Assembly: GCA_900552715.1 (NCBI GenBank)
Contig: USAV01000078.1
Location: 1 to 8,844 of the forward strand
Source: an uncultured Veillonella sp.
GTDB taxonomy: Bacteria > Bacillota > Negativicutes > Veillonellales > Veillonellaceae
DNA length: 8,844 bases
Direction: 5' to 3'
Shown here one piece after another: positions 1 through 7,121 of the stretch. The position numbers and the translations under genes were made by a program. Numbering within the stretch: position 1 is the first letter of the stretch; each line of letters begins with the position of its first letter. Under the pieces are notes generated by a model. It searched no databases. It worked only from the letters and a program-made list of their open reading frames with translations, and had not been told where the DNA came from.

Positions 1-3
1 ATT

Positions 4-48
4 AAACCCTTATAACACTAGTAAATATCTAGTGTTATAAGGGTTTTT
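4..48 (+). terminator. Intrinsic terminator-like hairpin, probably ending a gene left of the window
   Basis: Positions 4-21 and 29-46 form a perfect 18-bp stem with a 7-nt loop. On the plus strand the stem runs into five Ts (44-48). The tail is short and the stem is AT-rich apart from the CCC/GGG block. The minus-strand tail is poorer, so I assign it to a plus-strand gene ending outside the window. That assignment is inferred. Confidence 0.6.
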
Positions 49-113
49 ACACACACTTTTTGTCCTATAAGCCAAAATTCATAAATAGTGATATAAACTA
101 ATGATATAAACAT

Positions 114-146
114 AAAAGGCTATCGATGTTAAGTCGATAGCCTTTT
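114..146. terminator. Bidirectional terminator-like hairpin
   Basis: Positions 114-126 and 134-146 form a perfect 13-bp stem around a 7-nt loop. The stem starts with AAAA and ends with TTTT, so it could end transcripts in either direction. No gene is visible on either side within 60 bases, so the transcript it serves is unknown. Confidence 0.6.
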
Positions 147-208
147 CTCTTATTTAGTCGTTTGGTAGTAGTAAAATGTAATACTTTAAAGTTTGATATA
201 AGAGATAT

Positions 209-245
209 AAAAAGAGGTGATACATTCGTATCACCTCTTGGTTTT
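209..245 (-). terminator. Terminator-like hairpin, second downstream of tRNA-Ser
   Basis: Positions 212-223 and 228-239 form a perfect 12-bp stem with a 4-nt loop. Read on the minus strand, the stem is followed by a run of five Ts (complement of 209-213). The plus-strand tail is interrupted by GG before TTTT. It probably acts as a back-up terminator for the tRNA transcript. Confidence 0.6.
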
Positions 246-252
246 ATATAAT

Positions 253-280
253 AAAAAAGCAGTGCATAAGCACTGCTTTT
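253..280 (-). terminator. Intrinsic terminator of tRNA-Ser
   Basis: Positions 255-265 and 270-280 form a perfect 11-bp stem with a 4-nt loop. On the minus strand a run of six Ts (complement of 253-258) ends the stem. It begins five bases past the 3' CCA of the tRNA, which is the expected place for a monocistronic tRNA terminator. Confidence 0.85.
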
Positions 281-284
281 ACTA

Positions 285-375
285 TGGCGGAGAGACAGGG
301 ATTTGAACCCTGGGTACGGGATAACCGCACACATGATTTCCAATCATGCTCCTTCAGCCGCTCGGACACCTCTCC
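285..375 (-). tRNA. tRNA-Ser(GGA)
   Basis: The minus strand folds as a class II tRNA of 91 nt including an encoded 3' CCA. The acceptor stem pairs GGAGAGG with TCTCTCC, with one G-U pair at its base. The anticodon stem is CATGA/TCATG around the loop TTGGAAA, giving anticodon GGA, which reads UCC and UCU serine codons. The T arm is CAGGG-TTCAAAT-CCCTG. The long variable arm expected of a serine tRNA is present. The discriminator base is G, as in serine tRNAs. It stands alone, with its own promoter upstream and its own terminator downstream. Confidence 0.97.
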
Positions 376-406
376 ATGTATTCTGTTGTGTAACAGGTAC
401 TTGTAT

Positions 407-435
407 AGTATATGAAAAAGTTAGATTTATGTCAA
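407..435 (-). promoter_or_regulatory. Promoter of tRNA-Ser
   Basis: On the minus strand there is a perfect -35 box TTGACA (430-435), a 17-bp spacer and a -10 box TATACT (407-412) that differs from consensus at one position. Transcription should start near 400, about 25 bases before the mature tRNA 5' end. The near-consensus boxes suit a stable RNA gene. Confidence 0.9.
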
Positions 436-582
436 GCAAAAAATCGTGAAAATCTTAGACTTTCATAAGACTTTTAAACTCCAAAAATTTAGCTAAGTTT
501 CTACTGTTAGTAGTAATAATTAAATTGTAAAAATGTTACGCCACATATTGTTAAAACGTAAGATATGTATCCTTTGAAGTAT
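436..582. other. Non-coding gap, no supported feature
   Basis: This AT-rich stretch lies between the tRNA promoter and the fprA terminator. I see no start codon with a ribosome site and no convincing promoter. The only structure is a 5-bp hairpin with a 3-nt loop at 501-513, too weak to call. Confidence 0.5.
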
Positions 583-585
583 AAG

Positions 586-614
586 AAAAAAGACCGCCTA
601 AACAGGCGGCCTTT
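586..614 (-). terminator. Intrinsic terminator of fprA
   Basis: On the minus strand positions 604-614 pair with 589-599 in an 11-bp GC-rich stem with one G-U pair and a GTTT loop. It is followed by a T run (complement of 586-590). It starts about 10 bases after the fprA stop codon. Confidence 0.9.
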
Positions 615-624
615 AGTTTGTGTA

Positions 625-1860
625 TTATAATACTTCTTTGATTTCAGCTGCATCGATGGATGCTTTGATATCGTCTGCCATTTTTTCGATTTTTGGAAGA
701 TCTTCTTCTTTTAAAGAGGATTTGATATCAAGTGGTTCAGATACGATTTCAATATCTTTGAAGTCGTTTTCGAAGTGTGCTACCATTGTTTTCATTGCGG
801 CAGATGCCCAAGAGTGGTTACCAATGATGGATACCTTATGGTTTTGGAAGTTAAGAGCTTTTAACTCATGAATGAAGTTTTCCATTGTAAGGTATAGGTT
901 CAAGTTGTATGTAGGAGCGATTGTTACCAAGTTAGTATATTTCCAAGCATCGGAGATGATGTAGGAAGCATTAGTTTTGGAAACATCGTAAATTTTGATA
1001 TCTGTAACACCGCGTTTAGACAATTGTTTAGCTAATTGTTGTGCGATAGCACGAGTGTTGCCGTACATAGAACCGAAGGCGATAACAACGCCTTTTTGTT
1101 CAGCTGTGTAGCTAGACCAGTGCAAATATTTGTGTAAGATATATTGGATAGATTCTGGTGTACGCCAGATTGGACCATGAAGTGGAGCAATACGTTTAAT
1201 ATCAAGACCGGAAACTTTGCGAATTGCATTTTGTACTTGAGGGCCGTATTTACCAACGATGTTTGTGTAGTAACGACGAGCTTCTTCTTCGTATGTAGCA
1301 ACGTAATCAGTTTGGTCCGCAAAGATATTGCCGTTAACTGTACCGAATGTACCAAAAGCATCTGCAGAGAACAATGTGCCTGTAGATTTTTCATATGTAC
1401 AAGTTACTTCTGGCCAGTGAACCATTGGCATAGTGTAGGAAACAAGCGTATGTTTACCAAGGCAAATTTCGTCGCCTTCTTTTACAGTGTAATATTGGTC
1501 TGGTTTTGGAGAATTGTAGAATTGCTCAAACATGCGGAATGTTGTAGCATTACCAACCATTTTACAGTTTGGATAACGTTCCAATGTTTCCAACAATGTT
1601 TGGCAATGATCTGGTTCCATATGGTTAACGATGATGTAATCAAGGTCGCGACCATTCAATAGGTAAGTCAAGTTATCAAAGTATTCTTCGCGAATTTCAG
1701 CATCAACAGAGTCTACAACACAAGTTTTTTCATCATCAATGAAATAGCTGTTATAGCTAACACCATTTGGAATAGGGAATAAGTTTTCAAAACGTTCTGT
1801 AGTCCAGTCATTACTACCAATCCAGTAGATATTATGGGTCATTTTCTGAGCACAATGCAT
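625..1860 (-). CDS. fprA: Class A flavodiiron protein (FprA; O2/NO reductase)
   Basis: The 411-residue protein matches the usual length of class A flavodiiron proteins, which are soluble cytoplasmic enzymes. They take electrons, typically from rubredoxin, to reduce O2 to water or NO to N2O, protecting anaerobes. The N-terminal metallo-beta-lactamase-like half has the di-iron ligands at the expected spacing: His80, Glu82, Asp84 and His85 (HMEPDH), His148, Asp167 and His228 (LHGPIW). The flavodoxin half begins near residue 256, with the FMN phosphate loop GSMYGNTRA at 263-271. There is no fused rubredoxin or reductase domain, so its electron donor must be encoded elsewhere. I chose the ATG at 1860 because AAGAAAGG (1869-1876) sits 8 bases upstream; Met7 is an alternative start. 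It is a single-gene unit with its own promoter and terminator. O2 versus NO preference cannot be read from the sequence. Confidence 0.96.
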   Translation of the reverse strand: MHCAQKMTHNIYWIGSNDWTTERFENLFPIPNGVSYNSYFIDDEKTCVVDSVDAEIREEYFDNLTYLLNGRDLDYIIVNHMEPDHCQTLLETLERYPNCKMVGNATTFRMFEQFYNSPKPDQYYTVKEGDEICLGKHTLVSYTMPMVHWPEVTCTYEKSTGTLFSADAFGTFGTVNGNIFADQTDYVATYEEEARRYYTNIVGKYGPQVQNAIRKVSGLDIKRIAPLHGPIWRTPESIQYILHKYLHWSSYTAEQKGVVIAFGSMYGNTRAIAQQLAKQLSKRGVTDIKIYDVSKTNASYIISDAWKYTNLVTIAPTYNLNLYLTMENFIHELKALNFQNHKVSIIGNHSWASAAMKTMVAHFENDFKDIEIVSEPLDIKSSLKEEDLPKIEKMADDIKASIDAAEIKEVL

Positions 1861-1904
1861 AATAAAATCCTTTCTTAACTCACATTTGTTATGTATAGGT
1901 TTAC

Positions 1905-1922
1905 ACGAATTCTCATGTTCGT
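1905..1922. promoter_or_regulatory. Inverted repeat in the fprA leader, possible operator
   Basis: ACGAA (1905-1909) and TTCGT (1918-1922) form a 5-bp inverted repeat around an 8-base spacer. The flanks extend it imperfectly to TTTAC/GTAAA. It lies just downstream of the predicted fprA start point, where a repressor could act. It is short and could be chance. Confidence 0.25.
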
Positions 1923-1939
1923 AAATATATCATCAACTT

Positions 1940-1968
1940 ATAATACTAATATTTTCGAAAAAAATCAA
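1940..1968 (-). promoter_or_regulatory. Predicted promoter of fprA
   Basis: On the minus strand a -35 box TTGATT (1963-1968) is followed by a 17-bp spacer and a -10 box TATTAT (1940-1945). The start point would be near 1933, giving a leader of about 73 bases before the fprA ATG. It lies just after the purL terminator, so fprA appears to be transcribed independently of purL. Confidence 0.65.
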
Positions 1969-1970
1969 TA

Positions 1971-2000
1971 TTGAAAAGCCTACCCAAAGGAGTAGGCTTT
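1971..2000 (-). terminator. Intrinsic terminator of purL
   Basis: On the minus strand 1992-2000 pairs with 1975-1983 in a 9-bp stem, extended by one G-U pair. It is followed by a short T tract (complement of 1974-1977). It begins about 23 bases after the purL stop codon. The T tract is modest, so some read-through into fprA is possible. Confidence 0.75.
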
Positions 2001-2022
2001 CACAGGAAAGAATAATCATTAA

Positions 2023-5000
2023 TTATTTAAAGTATTTTACACCAGATGTAAAGATTGGCATTTCTAATAAACCAGGAATATTTTTACTGATACCAGCACC
2101 GCAGCGTTCGGAGTGAGCCATCTTACCGAATACGCGACCATCTGGACTATAAATGCCTTCGATAGCAGCTACAGATTGATTTGGATTGAAGCGGCTATCC
2201 ATGGAGGCAATACCATCAAAGTCTACATATTGCGTAGCGATTTGACCAGTTTTGTTGAATTCCAATACTTGTTGAGGGGAAGCGATGAAGCGACCTTCGC
2301 CGTGAGAAATTGGCACAGTGTAGATTTCACCTGCTTTAGCATCACTCATCCAAGGGGATTTAGTGGAAATCACTTTAGTGTTAACCATACGAGACAAGTG
2401 ACGACCGATTGTGTTGTACGTCAATGTAGGATGATCTGCCGTTAATGTTTCGATATGACCACCTGGCAACAAGCCTAACTTGATAAGGGCTTGGGAACCA
2501 TTACAAATACCAAGTACAAGCCCATCTTGTTTGTACAAGAGGTTTTCTAAACCTTCTGCAAGGTATGGATTGCGGAAGAGGGTAGCCATGAATTTGCCAG
2601 AACCATCTGGTTCATCACCAGCACTGAAGCCACCAGGGAACATAAGAATTTGGGATTCTGCCAATTTCGTTTTAATTACATCGATAGATTCTTTTAACTG
2701 TTCTGGTGTTTGGTTACGAATGACTACGATATCTGTTTCTGCCCCAGCACGTTCAAAGGCGCGAGCAGAATCAAATTCACAATTTGTACCAGGGAATACA
2801 GGAATGAGTACTTTAGGTTTTGCTCCTAGGGATGTACTGCGAGGTTTAGCATGTTGGTCGTGGATGTACGCTACTGCTTCGCCAGTGCCGTTTGGTGCAT
2901 GCATAGGGAAGATATCATTTAATGGCGCTTCATAAGCTGCTTGAATTTCCTTAAGAGATACGGATTGGTCGGCCCATTCAATAACAGGATTTGCTTGTGT
3001 TACACCGATTACTTTAAGACCTGGTAATTCTAAGAGATAGTTAACAGCTTTAATATCTACTTCTACAATAAATGCACCAAGAGCTGGTTGGAAGATAGCT
3101 CGTTCAGCATATTTATCGAATTTAACGCCAATGTTGTTGCCGAGAGCCATTTTGGTAACTGCTTCAGGGATGCCACCTTGGTCAACTACATAAGCAGAGT
3201 AAACGCGACCTTTTTCAATTTGTTCATGTAAAACTTCACAGTTTTCCTTGAAACGATCCCAATCTGGAGTGTCATCGTATGTACGAGGTACATCGAAGAA
3301 TACAAGGCGATGATCTACACCTTTAAGGTCTTGGCTTACAATGTTATCTACATGGGCTGTACCAACTGCAAAGGATACGAGGGTAGGAGGAACTGTAAGA
3401 TCCATAAAGGTACCGCTCATAGAATCTTTACCGCCAATAGCGCCAATTTCAAGTTCTTTTTGAGCTTTATAGGCACCGAGAAGGGCTGCTACAGGTTTGC
3501 CCCAAGATTCTTTAGAATTGAGGCGTTCAAAGTATTCTTGCAATGTTAAGTATGCATCCTCACGACGACCGCCAAGAGCTACTAATTTAGCTACAGATAA
3601 AAGTACTGCATATTGTGCGCCATGGTATGGACTCCAAGCAGATAATTCTGGTACGAAGCCATGTGTCATGATGCTCGCAGTTGTAGTTTCACCATTTAAT
3701 ACAGGTAATTTTGCGACCATACCTTGGGTAGGCGTCTTTTGGAACTTGCCACCGAATGGCATGAGCACTGTATTAGCACCAACAGTGCTATCGAAGCGTT
3801 CTGCTAAACCTTGTTGGGAAGCGGCATTTAAATCGGATACTGCGTCAAGCCATTTTTCTTTGAAGTTATCTGCGCTTGAAGAACCGCGTAAGAAGTAAGA
3901 ACGATCTGCTGGAGCTGTTACGATAGCCTCTTGTTGTTGGCTAGCACCATTTGTATTTAAGAAGTCGCGGCTGATATCTACGATTGTTTCGCCGTTCCAG
4001 TTCATGATGAGGCGATTTGTATCAGTTACATCAGCTACAACGGTGCACTCTAAGTTTTCTTCGTCGCAATAGGCTTTGAATGTTTCTACATCGGCTGCGG
4101 CGATGACGCAAGCCATACGTTCTTGAGATTCAGAGATGGCTAGCTCTGTACCGTCAAGGCCAGCGTATTTTTTAGGAACTAAATCAAGATTGATAGTTAC
4201 ACCATCTGTTAATTCACCGATAGCAACAGATACACCGCCTGCACCAAAGTCATTACAACGTTTAATAAGCGTTGTTACTTCACCGCGACGGAAGAGGCGT
4301 TGAATTTTACGTTCTGTAAGGGCATTGCCTTTTTGAACCTCTGCACCACATGTGGAAAGGGATTCTACGGTATGTTCTTTAGAGGAACCAGTAGCGCCAC
4401 CACAGCCATCACGGCCAGTTTTACCGCCTAGTAATACTACTACATCGCCTGCAACTGGTACTTCACGGCGTACTTGATTGCGAGGTGCTGCACCGATAAC
4501 CGCACCGATTTCCATGCGTTTAGCTACATAACCAGGATGGTAATATTCTTTTACTTCACCTGTAGCAAGGCCGATTTGGTTGCCGTAAGAGGAGTAGCCA
4601 CGAGCAGCTTCTTGGGTAATTTTCTTTTGTGGTAATTTGCCTTCTAACGTATCTTCAAGGCTAGTATGAGGGTCGCCAGCGCCTGTAACACGCATAGCTT
4701 GGTATACATAAGCACGACCGCTCAATGGATCGCGGATACAGCCACCTAAGCAAGTTGCAGCACCACCAAATGGTTCGATTTCAGTAGGGTGGTTATGAGT
4801 TTCGTTTTTGAATAATAACAACCATTCTTCGGTTTTGCCGTTTACATCAACAGGAACGATGATTGTACATGCATTGATTTCATCGGATTCATCAAGATTT
4901 GTTAAACCGCCTGCATGACGCAACTCTTTGACTGCTAGTGTTGCCATGTCCATGAGGGAGCGAGCCTTTTTCTTTGTTGTATATAGCTCAGCGCGGCCTT

Positions 5001-5763
5001 CCATGTATTCTTCAAGGGCTTCTTTTACAGCACCTGTGAAACGACTATCCTCAATGGTAATATCCGTTAATTCCGTCATAAATGTAGTGTGACGGCAGTG
5101 GTCGGACCAATAGGTATCGAAGAGGCGAATTTCTGTAATGGTAGGATTGCGGTGTTCTACCTCTGCATATTGTTGCTTGATTAATTTGAGGTCTGCCAAT
5201 GTCATAGCGAGACCATAGCTATCGATGAGAGTTTCTAAATCAGCATCGCTCATGTCTGTAAAACCGTCGATTGTTGCCACTGGTTTAGGATCTTCTAATT
5301 CAAGGGCCAATGTAGTTGGTAATTCAAGACTCGCTTCGCGGGAATCTACTGGGTTAATATAGTATGCTTTGATGGCCTCTTCTTGTTCTTTGGTGAAAGT
5401 ACCTTCAATAGCATATACGCGGGCACAGCGAACGATGTGGCCAGATGTAAGGGTGAGCATGGAAATACATTGTTCAGCACTGTCAGCACGTTGATCGTAT
5501 TGACCTGGCACATATTCAACAGCAAAAACGAAACCTTGTACAGCTGGGATTTCTTCTAATACTGTATCTACAGGAGGCTCGGAGAAGATAAGGTTTTTTG
5601 CAGCCTCTAAATCTTTTGCATCTACATGTTCGATATCATAACGCTCGTAGATGGTTACCCCTGTAGCAGGCATAGATAATTCCTGTTGTAAGGTTTGTAA
5701 CATGCGTTGTGCTTCTTGGTTGAAAGATTCTCGTTTTGTTACGAATAATCGTTGTATAGCCAT
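2023..5763 (-). CDS. purL: Phosphoribosylformylglycinamidine synthase, single-chain form
   Basis: This 1246-residue cytoplasmic enzyme converts FGAR, glutamine and ATP to FGAM, the fourth step of de novo IMP synthesis. It is the long single-chain type, with PurS-like, synthase and glutaminase parts in one polypeptide. Seen motifs are YWSDHCRHTTF (218-228) and ETHNHP (321-326) in the first ATP-binding half, and GGKDSMSG (777-784) in the second. The class I glutaminase domain starts near 983, with nucleophile Cys1087 in GICNGS and His1217/Glu1219 in MAHSER. MAHSER replaces the MPHPER commonly seen in other PurQ-type domains, and I take it as a clade feature. The reading frame is open 52 codons further upstream, but I start at 5763: AGGAGG sits 5 bases before this ATG, homology begins at MAIQRLF, and the extension would run through the promoter. 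It is divergent from the LysR gene. Confidence 0.97.
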   Translation of the reverse strand: MAIQRLFVTKRESFNQEAQRMLQTLQQELSMPATGVTIYERYDIEHVDAKDLEAAKNLIFSEPPVDTVLEEIPAVQGFVFAVEYVPGQYDQRADSAEQCISMLTLTSGHIVRCARVYAIEGTFTKEQEEAIKAYYINPVDSREASLELPTTLALELEDPKPVATIDGFTDMSDADLETLIDSYGLAMTLADLKLIKQQYAEVEHRNPTITEIRLFDTYWSDHCRHTTFMTELTDITIEDSRFTGAVKEALEEYMEGRAELYTTKKKARSLMDMATLAVKELRHAGGLTNLDESDEINACTIIVPVDVNGKTEEWLLLFKNETHNHPTEIEPFGGAATCLGGCIRDPLSGRAYVYQAMRVTGAGDPHTSLEDTLEGKLPQKKITQEAARGYSSYGNQIGLATGEVKEYYHPGYVAKRMEIGAVIGAAPRNQVRREVPVAGDVVVLLGGKTGRDGCGGATGSSKEHTVESLSTCGAEVQKGNALTERKIQRLFRRGEVTTLIKRCNDFGAGGVSVAIGELTDGVTINLDLVPKKYAGLDGTELAISESQERMACVIAAADVETFKAYCDEENLECTVVADVTDTNRLIMNWNGETIVDISRDFLNTNGASQQQEAIVTAPADRSYFLRGSSSADNFKEKWLDAVSDLNAASQQGLAERFDSTVGANTVLMPFGGKFQKTPTQGMVAKLPVLNGETTTASIMTHGFVPELSAWSPYHGAQYAVLLSVAKLVALGGRREDAYLTLQEYFERLNSKESWGKPVAALLGAYKAQKELEIGAIGGKDSMSGTFMDLTVPPTLVSFAVGTAHVDNIVSQDLKGVDHRLVFFDVPRTYDDTPDWDRFKENCEVLHEQIEKGRVYSAYVVDQGGIPEAVTKMALGNNIGVKFDKYAERAIFQPALGAFIVEVDIKAVNYLLELPGLKVIGVTQANPVIEWADQSVSLKEIQAAYEAPLNDIFPMHAPNGTGEAVAYIHDQHAKPRSTSLGAKPKVLIPVFPGTNCEFDSARAFERAGAETDIVVIRNQTPEQLKESIDVIKTKLAESQILMFPGGFSAGDEPDGSGKFMATLFRNPYLAEGLENLLYKQDGLVLGICNGSQALIKLGLLPGGHIETLTADHPTLTYNTIGRHLSRMVNTKVISTKSPWMSDAKAGEIYTVPISHGEGRFIASPQQVLEFNKTGQIATQYVDFDGIASMDSRFNPNQSVAAIEGIYSPDGRVFGKMAHSERCGAGISKNIPGLLEMPIFTSGVKYFK

Positions 5764-5812
5764 TGTAGCCTCCTGTAATGTATATAATTCCCTGTGGGAT
5801 ATTGACAAATTA

Positions 5813-5841
5813 AGTATAGTCGGTCTAGACTTATAAGTAAA
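5813..5841 (-). promoter_or_regulatory. Predicted promoter of purL
   Basis: On the minus strand a -35 box TTTACT (5836-5841), a 17-bp spacer and a -10 box TATACT (5813-5818) precede purL. The start point would be near 5806, giving a leader of about 43 bases that has no room for a riboswitch. The weak -35 box lies inside a dyad (5834-5855), which fits regulated transcription. Confidence 0.7.
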
Positions 5842-5855
5842 GATAATCTTACTTA
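5829..5855. promoter_or_regulatory. Overlapping dyads at the purL -35 box, candidate operator
   Basis: ACTTATAAGT (5829-5838) is a perfect 10-bp palindrome. It overlaps a second dyad, TAAGT-A-AAGAT (5834-5844) with ATCTT-ACTTA (5846-5855), which has one unpaired base in the left arm. Both cover or touch the purL -35 box. AT-rich interrupted dyads of this kind fit LysR-type binding sites, but the protein that binds is inferred from gene position only. Confidence 0.4.
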
Positions 5856-5881
5856 TGAAAAGATTAGAAATACTAATAAAT

Positions 5882-5923
5882 ATGAAAGGTTCATGAAGGT
5901 CATAAGACCTAACTTTCATGAAG
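5882..5923. promoter_or_regulatory. Paired TTCATGAAG sites and nested inverted repeat, candidate operator
   Basis: The sequence TTCATGAAG occurs at 5890-5898 and 5915-5923, exactly 25 bases apart. Its first eight bases form a perfect palindrome. A nested inverted repeat covers the same place: ATGAAAG (5882-5888) with CTTTCAT (5913-5919), and AGGTC (5897-5901) with GACCT (5906-5910). It sits in the middle of the divergent region, upstream of both predicted promoters. The function is inferred. Confidence 0.4.
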
Positions 5924-5960
5924 ATTTCTACATATTCATTATATATTGAGAGTCCATGCT

Positions 5961-5966
5961 TATAAT
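5961..5966 (+). promoter_or_regulatory. Possible -10 box of the LysR gene
   Basis: A perfect TATAAT lies about 66 bases before the chosen LysR start codon. No good -35 box is found at 16-18 bases upstream; TTCATT at 5935-5940 would need a 20-base spacer. Weak promoters are common for self-regulated LysR genes, so this is a tentative call. Confidence 0.3.
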
Positions 5967-6031
5967 ATAGTAAATGATATGTATATTTAAAAGTAAGACA
6001 CTACTATTAGTATATAACAGAGGTGAATAAA

Positions 6032-6937
6032 ATGGCAGTATCTGCAGATTTATATAGAACCTTTTTAGGGGTAGGCTTATATTTATCCTTTTCCCGTGCA
6101 GCCAAAGAGTTAGGCGTTTCTCAATCCGCCATCAGCCAAAGTATTAAGCAATTAGAAGGTGAACTTAATATGCCTCTTTTTGTGCGTACTACAAAATCTG
6201 TAGGGTTCACTCCAGAAGGCAAAGAATTGTTTGATACAGTAGCTAAGGCATTTTCCATTCTTGATAATGGGGTAACTCAATTACAAGAACGTGTTAGCCA
6301 AGCTTATGAAAGTTTAAATCTTGCTGCTACAGATACATTATGTCGCCATTTCTTATTGCCTTACTTCCATAAATGGCAATTGCAAGAAAGTGAAATCGGA
6401 CTACATATCATTAACCGACCATCACCTGATTGTGTAGAGTTAGTACTCAACAAAGAAGCACAGTTAGCGGTGGTTAACGATTATGAAGGCTTGCGTGATA
6501 ATCCTCAACTAGAGGTAACTACATTAGCTACAATTCAAGATGTATTTGTTGGTGGTCCTGACTATAAAGGGGCAGGCTTCTTTGATCAAGGCCGTCTTCT
6601 TAATGAGCCTATTTTGCTCTTGCATAAAGGCTCTGCGAGCCGTACCTTCTTCGATGAAGTAACTCATGGCGCATGCCGTAAACCACGTTTTGAATTAGGT
6701 AGCGTCGATGTGCTGCTTGATCTTGTAGAAATTAACATGGGTATTTCCATGTTGCCTAACCATGTAGTGCAACAAAAGATGCAAGAAGGTACAGTGGTAC
6801 GTATAGATACAGATATTCCAGTGCCAACACGTGATATTGTACTTGTCCGTTCTCGTTTGGTACCTCAATCTGAAGGGGCTGCGCGCTTCACATCCTTGCT
6901 CGTTAATCGTGAAAGTACTCGCGATAAGGTCTTATAA
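6032..6937 (+). CDS. LysR-family transcriptional regulator
   Basis: This 301-residue protein has typical LysR length and layout. Residues 1-65 form the winged helix-turn-helix, with the family pattern SFSRAAKELGVSQSAISQ (19-36) and then LEGELNMPLFVRTTK (41-55). A linker helix follows to about 92, and the rest is the effector-binding domain. The ligand cannot be read from the sequence. I chose the ATG at 6032 because AGAGGTG (6019-6025) is its Shine-Dalgarno. An in-frame GTG at 6023 is part of that site and has no ribosome site of its own. The gene ends in tandem stops (TAATAA) and a terminator, so it is monocistronic. It is divergent from purL and upstream of xpt, so control of purL or purine genes is a reasonable but unproven inference. 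LysR proteins often also repress their own gene. Confidence 0.93.
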   Translation: MAVSADLYRTFLGVGLYLSFSRAAKELGVSQSAISQSIKQLEGELNMPLFVRTTKSVGFTPEGKELFDTVAKAFSILDNGVTQLQERVSQAYESLNLAATDTLCRHFLLPYFHKWQLQESEIGLHIINRPSPDCVELVLNKEAQLAVVNDYEGLRDNPQLEVTTLATIQDVFVGGPDYKGAGFFDQGRLLNEPILLLHKGSASRTFFDEVTHGACRKPRFELGSVDVLLDLVEINMGISMLPNHVVQQKMQEGTVVRIDTDIPVPTRDIVLVRSRLVPQSEGAARFTSLLVNRESTRDKVL

Positions 6938-6942
6938 TAATG

Positions 6943-6982
6943 AGACACACTTTATGAGAATTTTCAGAAAGTGTGTCTTTTT
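6943..6982 (+). terminator. Intrinsic terminator of the LysR gene
   Basis: AGACACACTTT (6943-6953) pairs with AAAGTGTGTCT (6968-6978) in an 11-bp stem, followed by five Ts (6978-6982). It starts 5 bases after the stop codon. It separates the regulator from the xpt unit. Confidence 0.92.
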
Positions 6983-7121
6983 ATATTTTAGAGTACTGTT
7001 ATCTGTGCTATATTATATTGTTATAAACCTACTGAATTTTATAATTTAGTGTGGAAAGTTTTGAAGTCTTAAAGAGAGCTATTTTTCTAGCTGTATTGTT
7101 AAGTCTTTTACTTGATATAGG
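6983..7121. other. Intergenic stretch upstream of the xpt promoter
   Basis: This AT-rich stretch has no supported gene. It holds a direct repeat AAGTCTT (7064-7070 and 7101-7107, 37 bases apart) and a 5-bp hairpin between them (7077-7081 with 7088-7092). I looked for the conserved core of a purine riboswitch and did not see it. The repeats could be activator sites, but they are short. Confidence 0.3.

Noticed and set aside
98..343. Minus-strand open frame of 81 codons
   Set aside because: It runs through two or more terminator hairpins and into the tRNA-Ser gene, and has no ribosome site or recognisable protein.
501..513. Hairpin CTACT-GTT-AGTAG
   Set aside because: The stem is only 5 bp, AT-biased and without a T tract, and is likely chance in this AT-rich gap.
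1144..1662. Plus-strand open frame of 172 codons inside fprA
   Set aside because: It is the antisense shadow of the conserved fprA reading frame, with Cys/Trp/Phe-rich composition and no family resemblance.
2480..2935. Plus-strand open frames inside purL (also 2113-2445, 3310-3549 and 3497-3898)
   Set aside because: All are antisense to the highly conserved purL gene and carry no motifs or ribosome sites.
6023..6031. GTG start for the LysR gene at 6023
   Set aside because: The GTG is part of the Shine-Dalgarno sequence serving the ATG at 6032, and nothing upstream of it could act as its own ribosome site.
5764..6031. PurR box in the purL upstream region
   Set aside because: No pair of CGAA-containing sites of the Bacillus PurR type is present; the dyads seen have different sequences.
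6831..7049. Plus-strand open frame of 72 codons overlapping the end of the LysR gene
   Set aside because: It overlaps conserved lysR coding sequence in another frame and reads through the lysR terminator hairpin.
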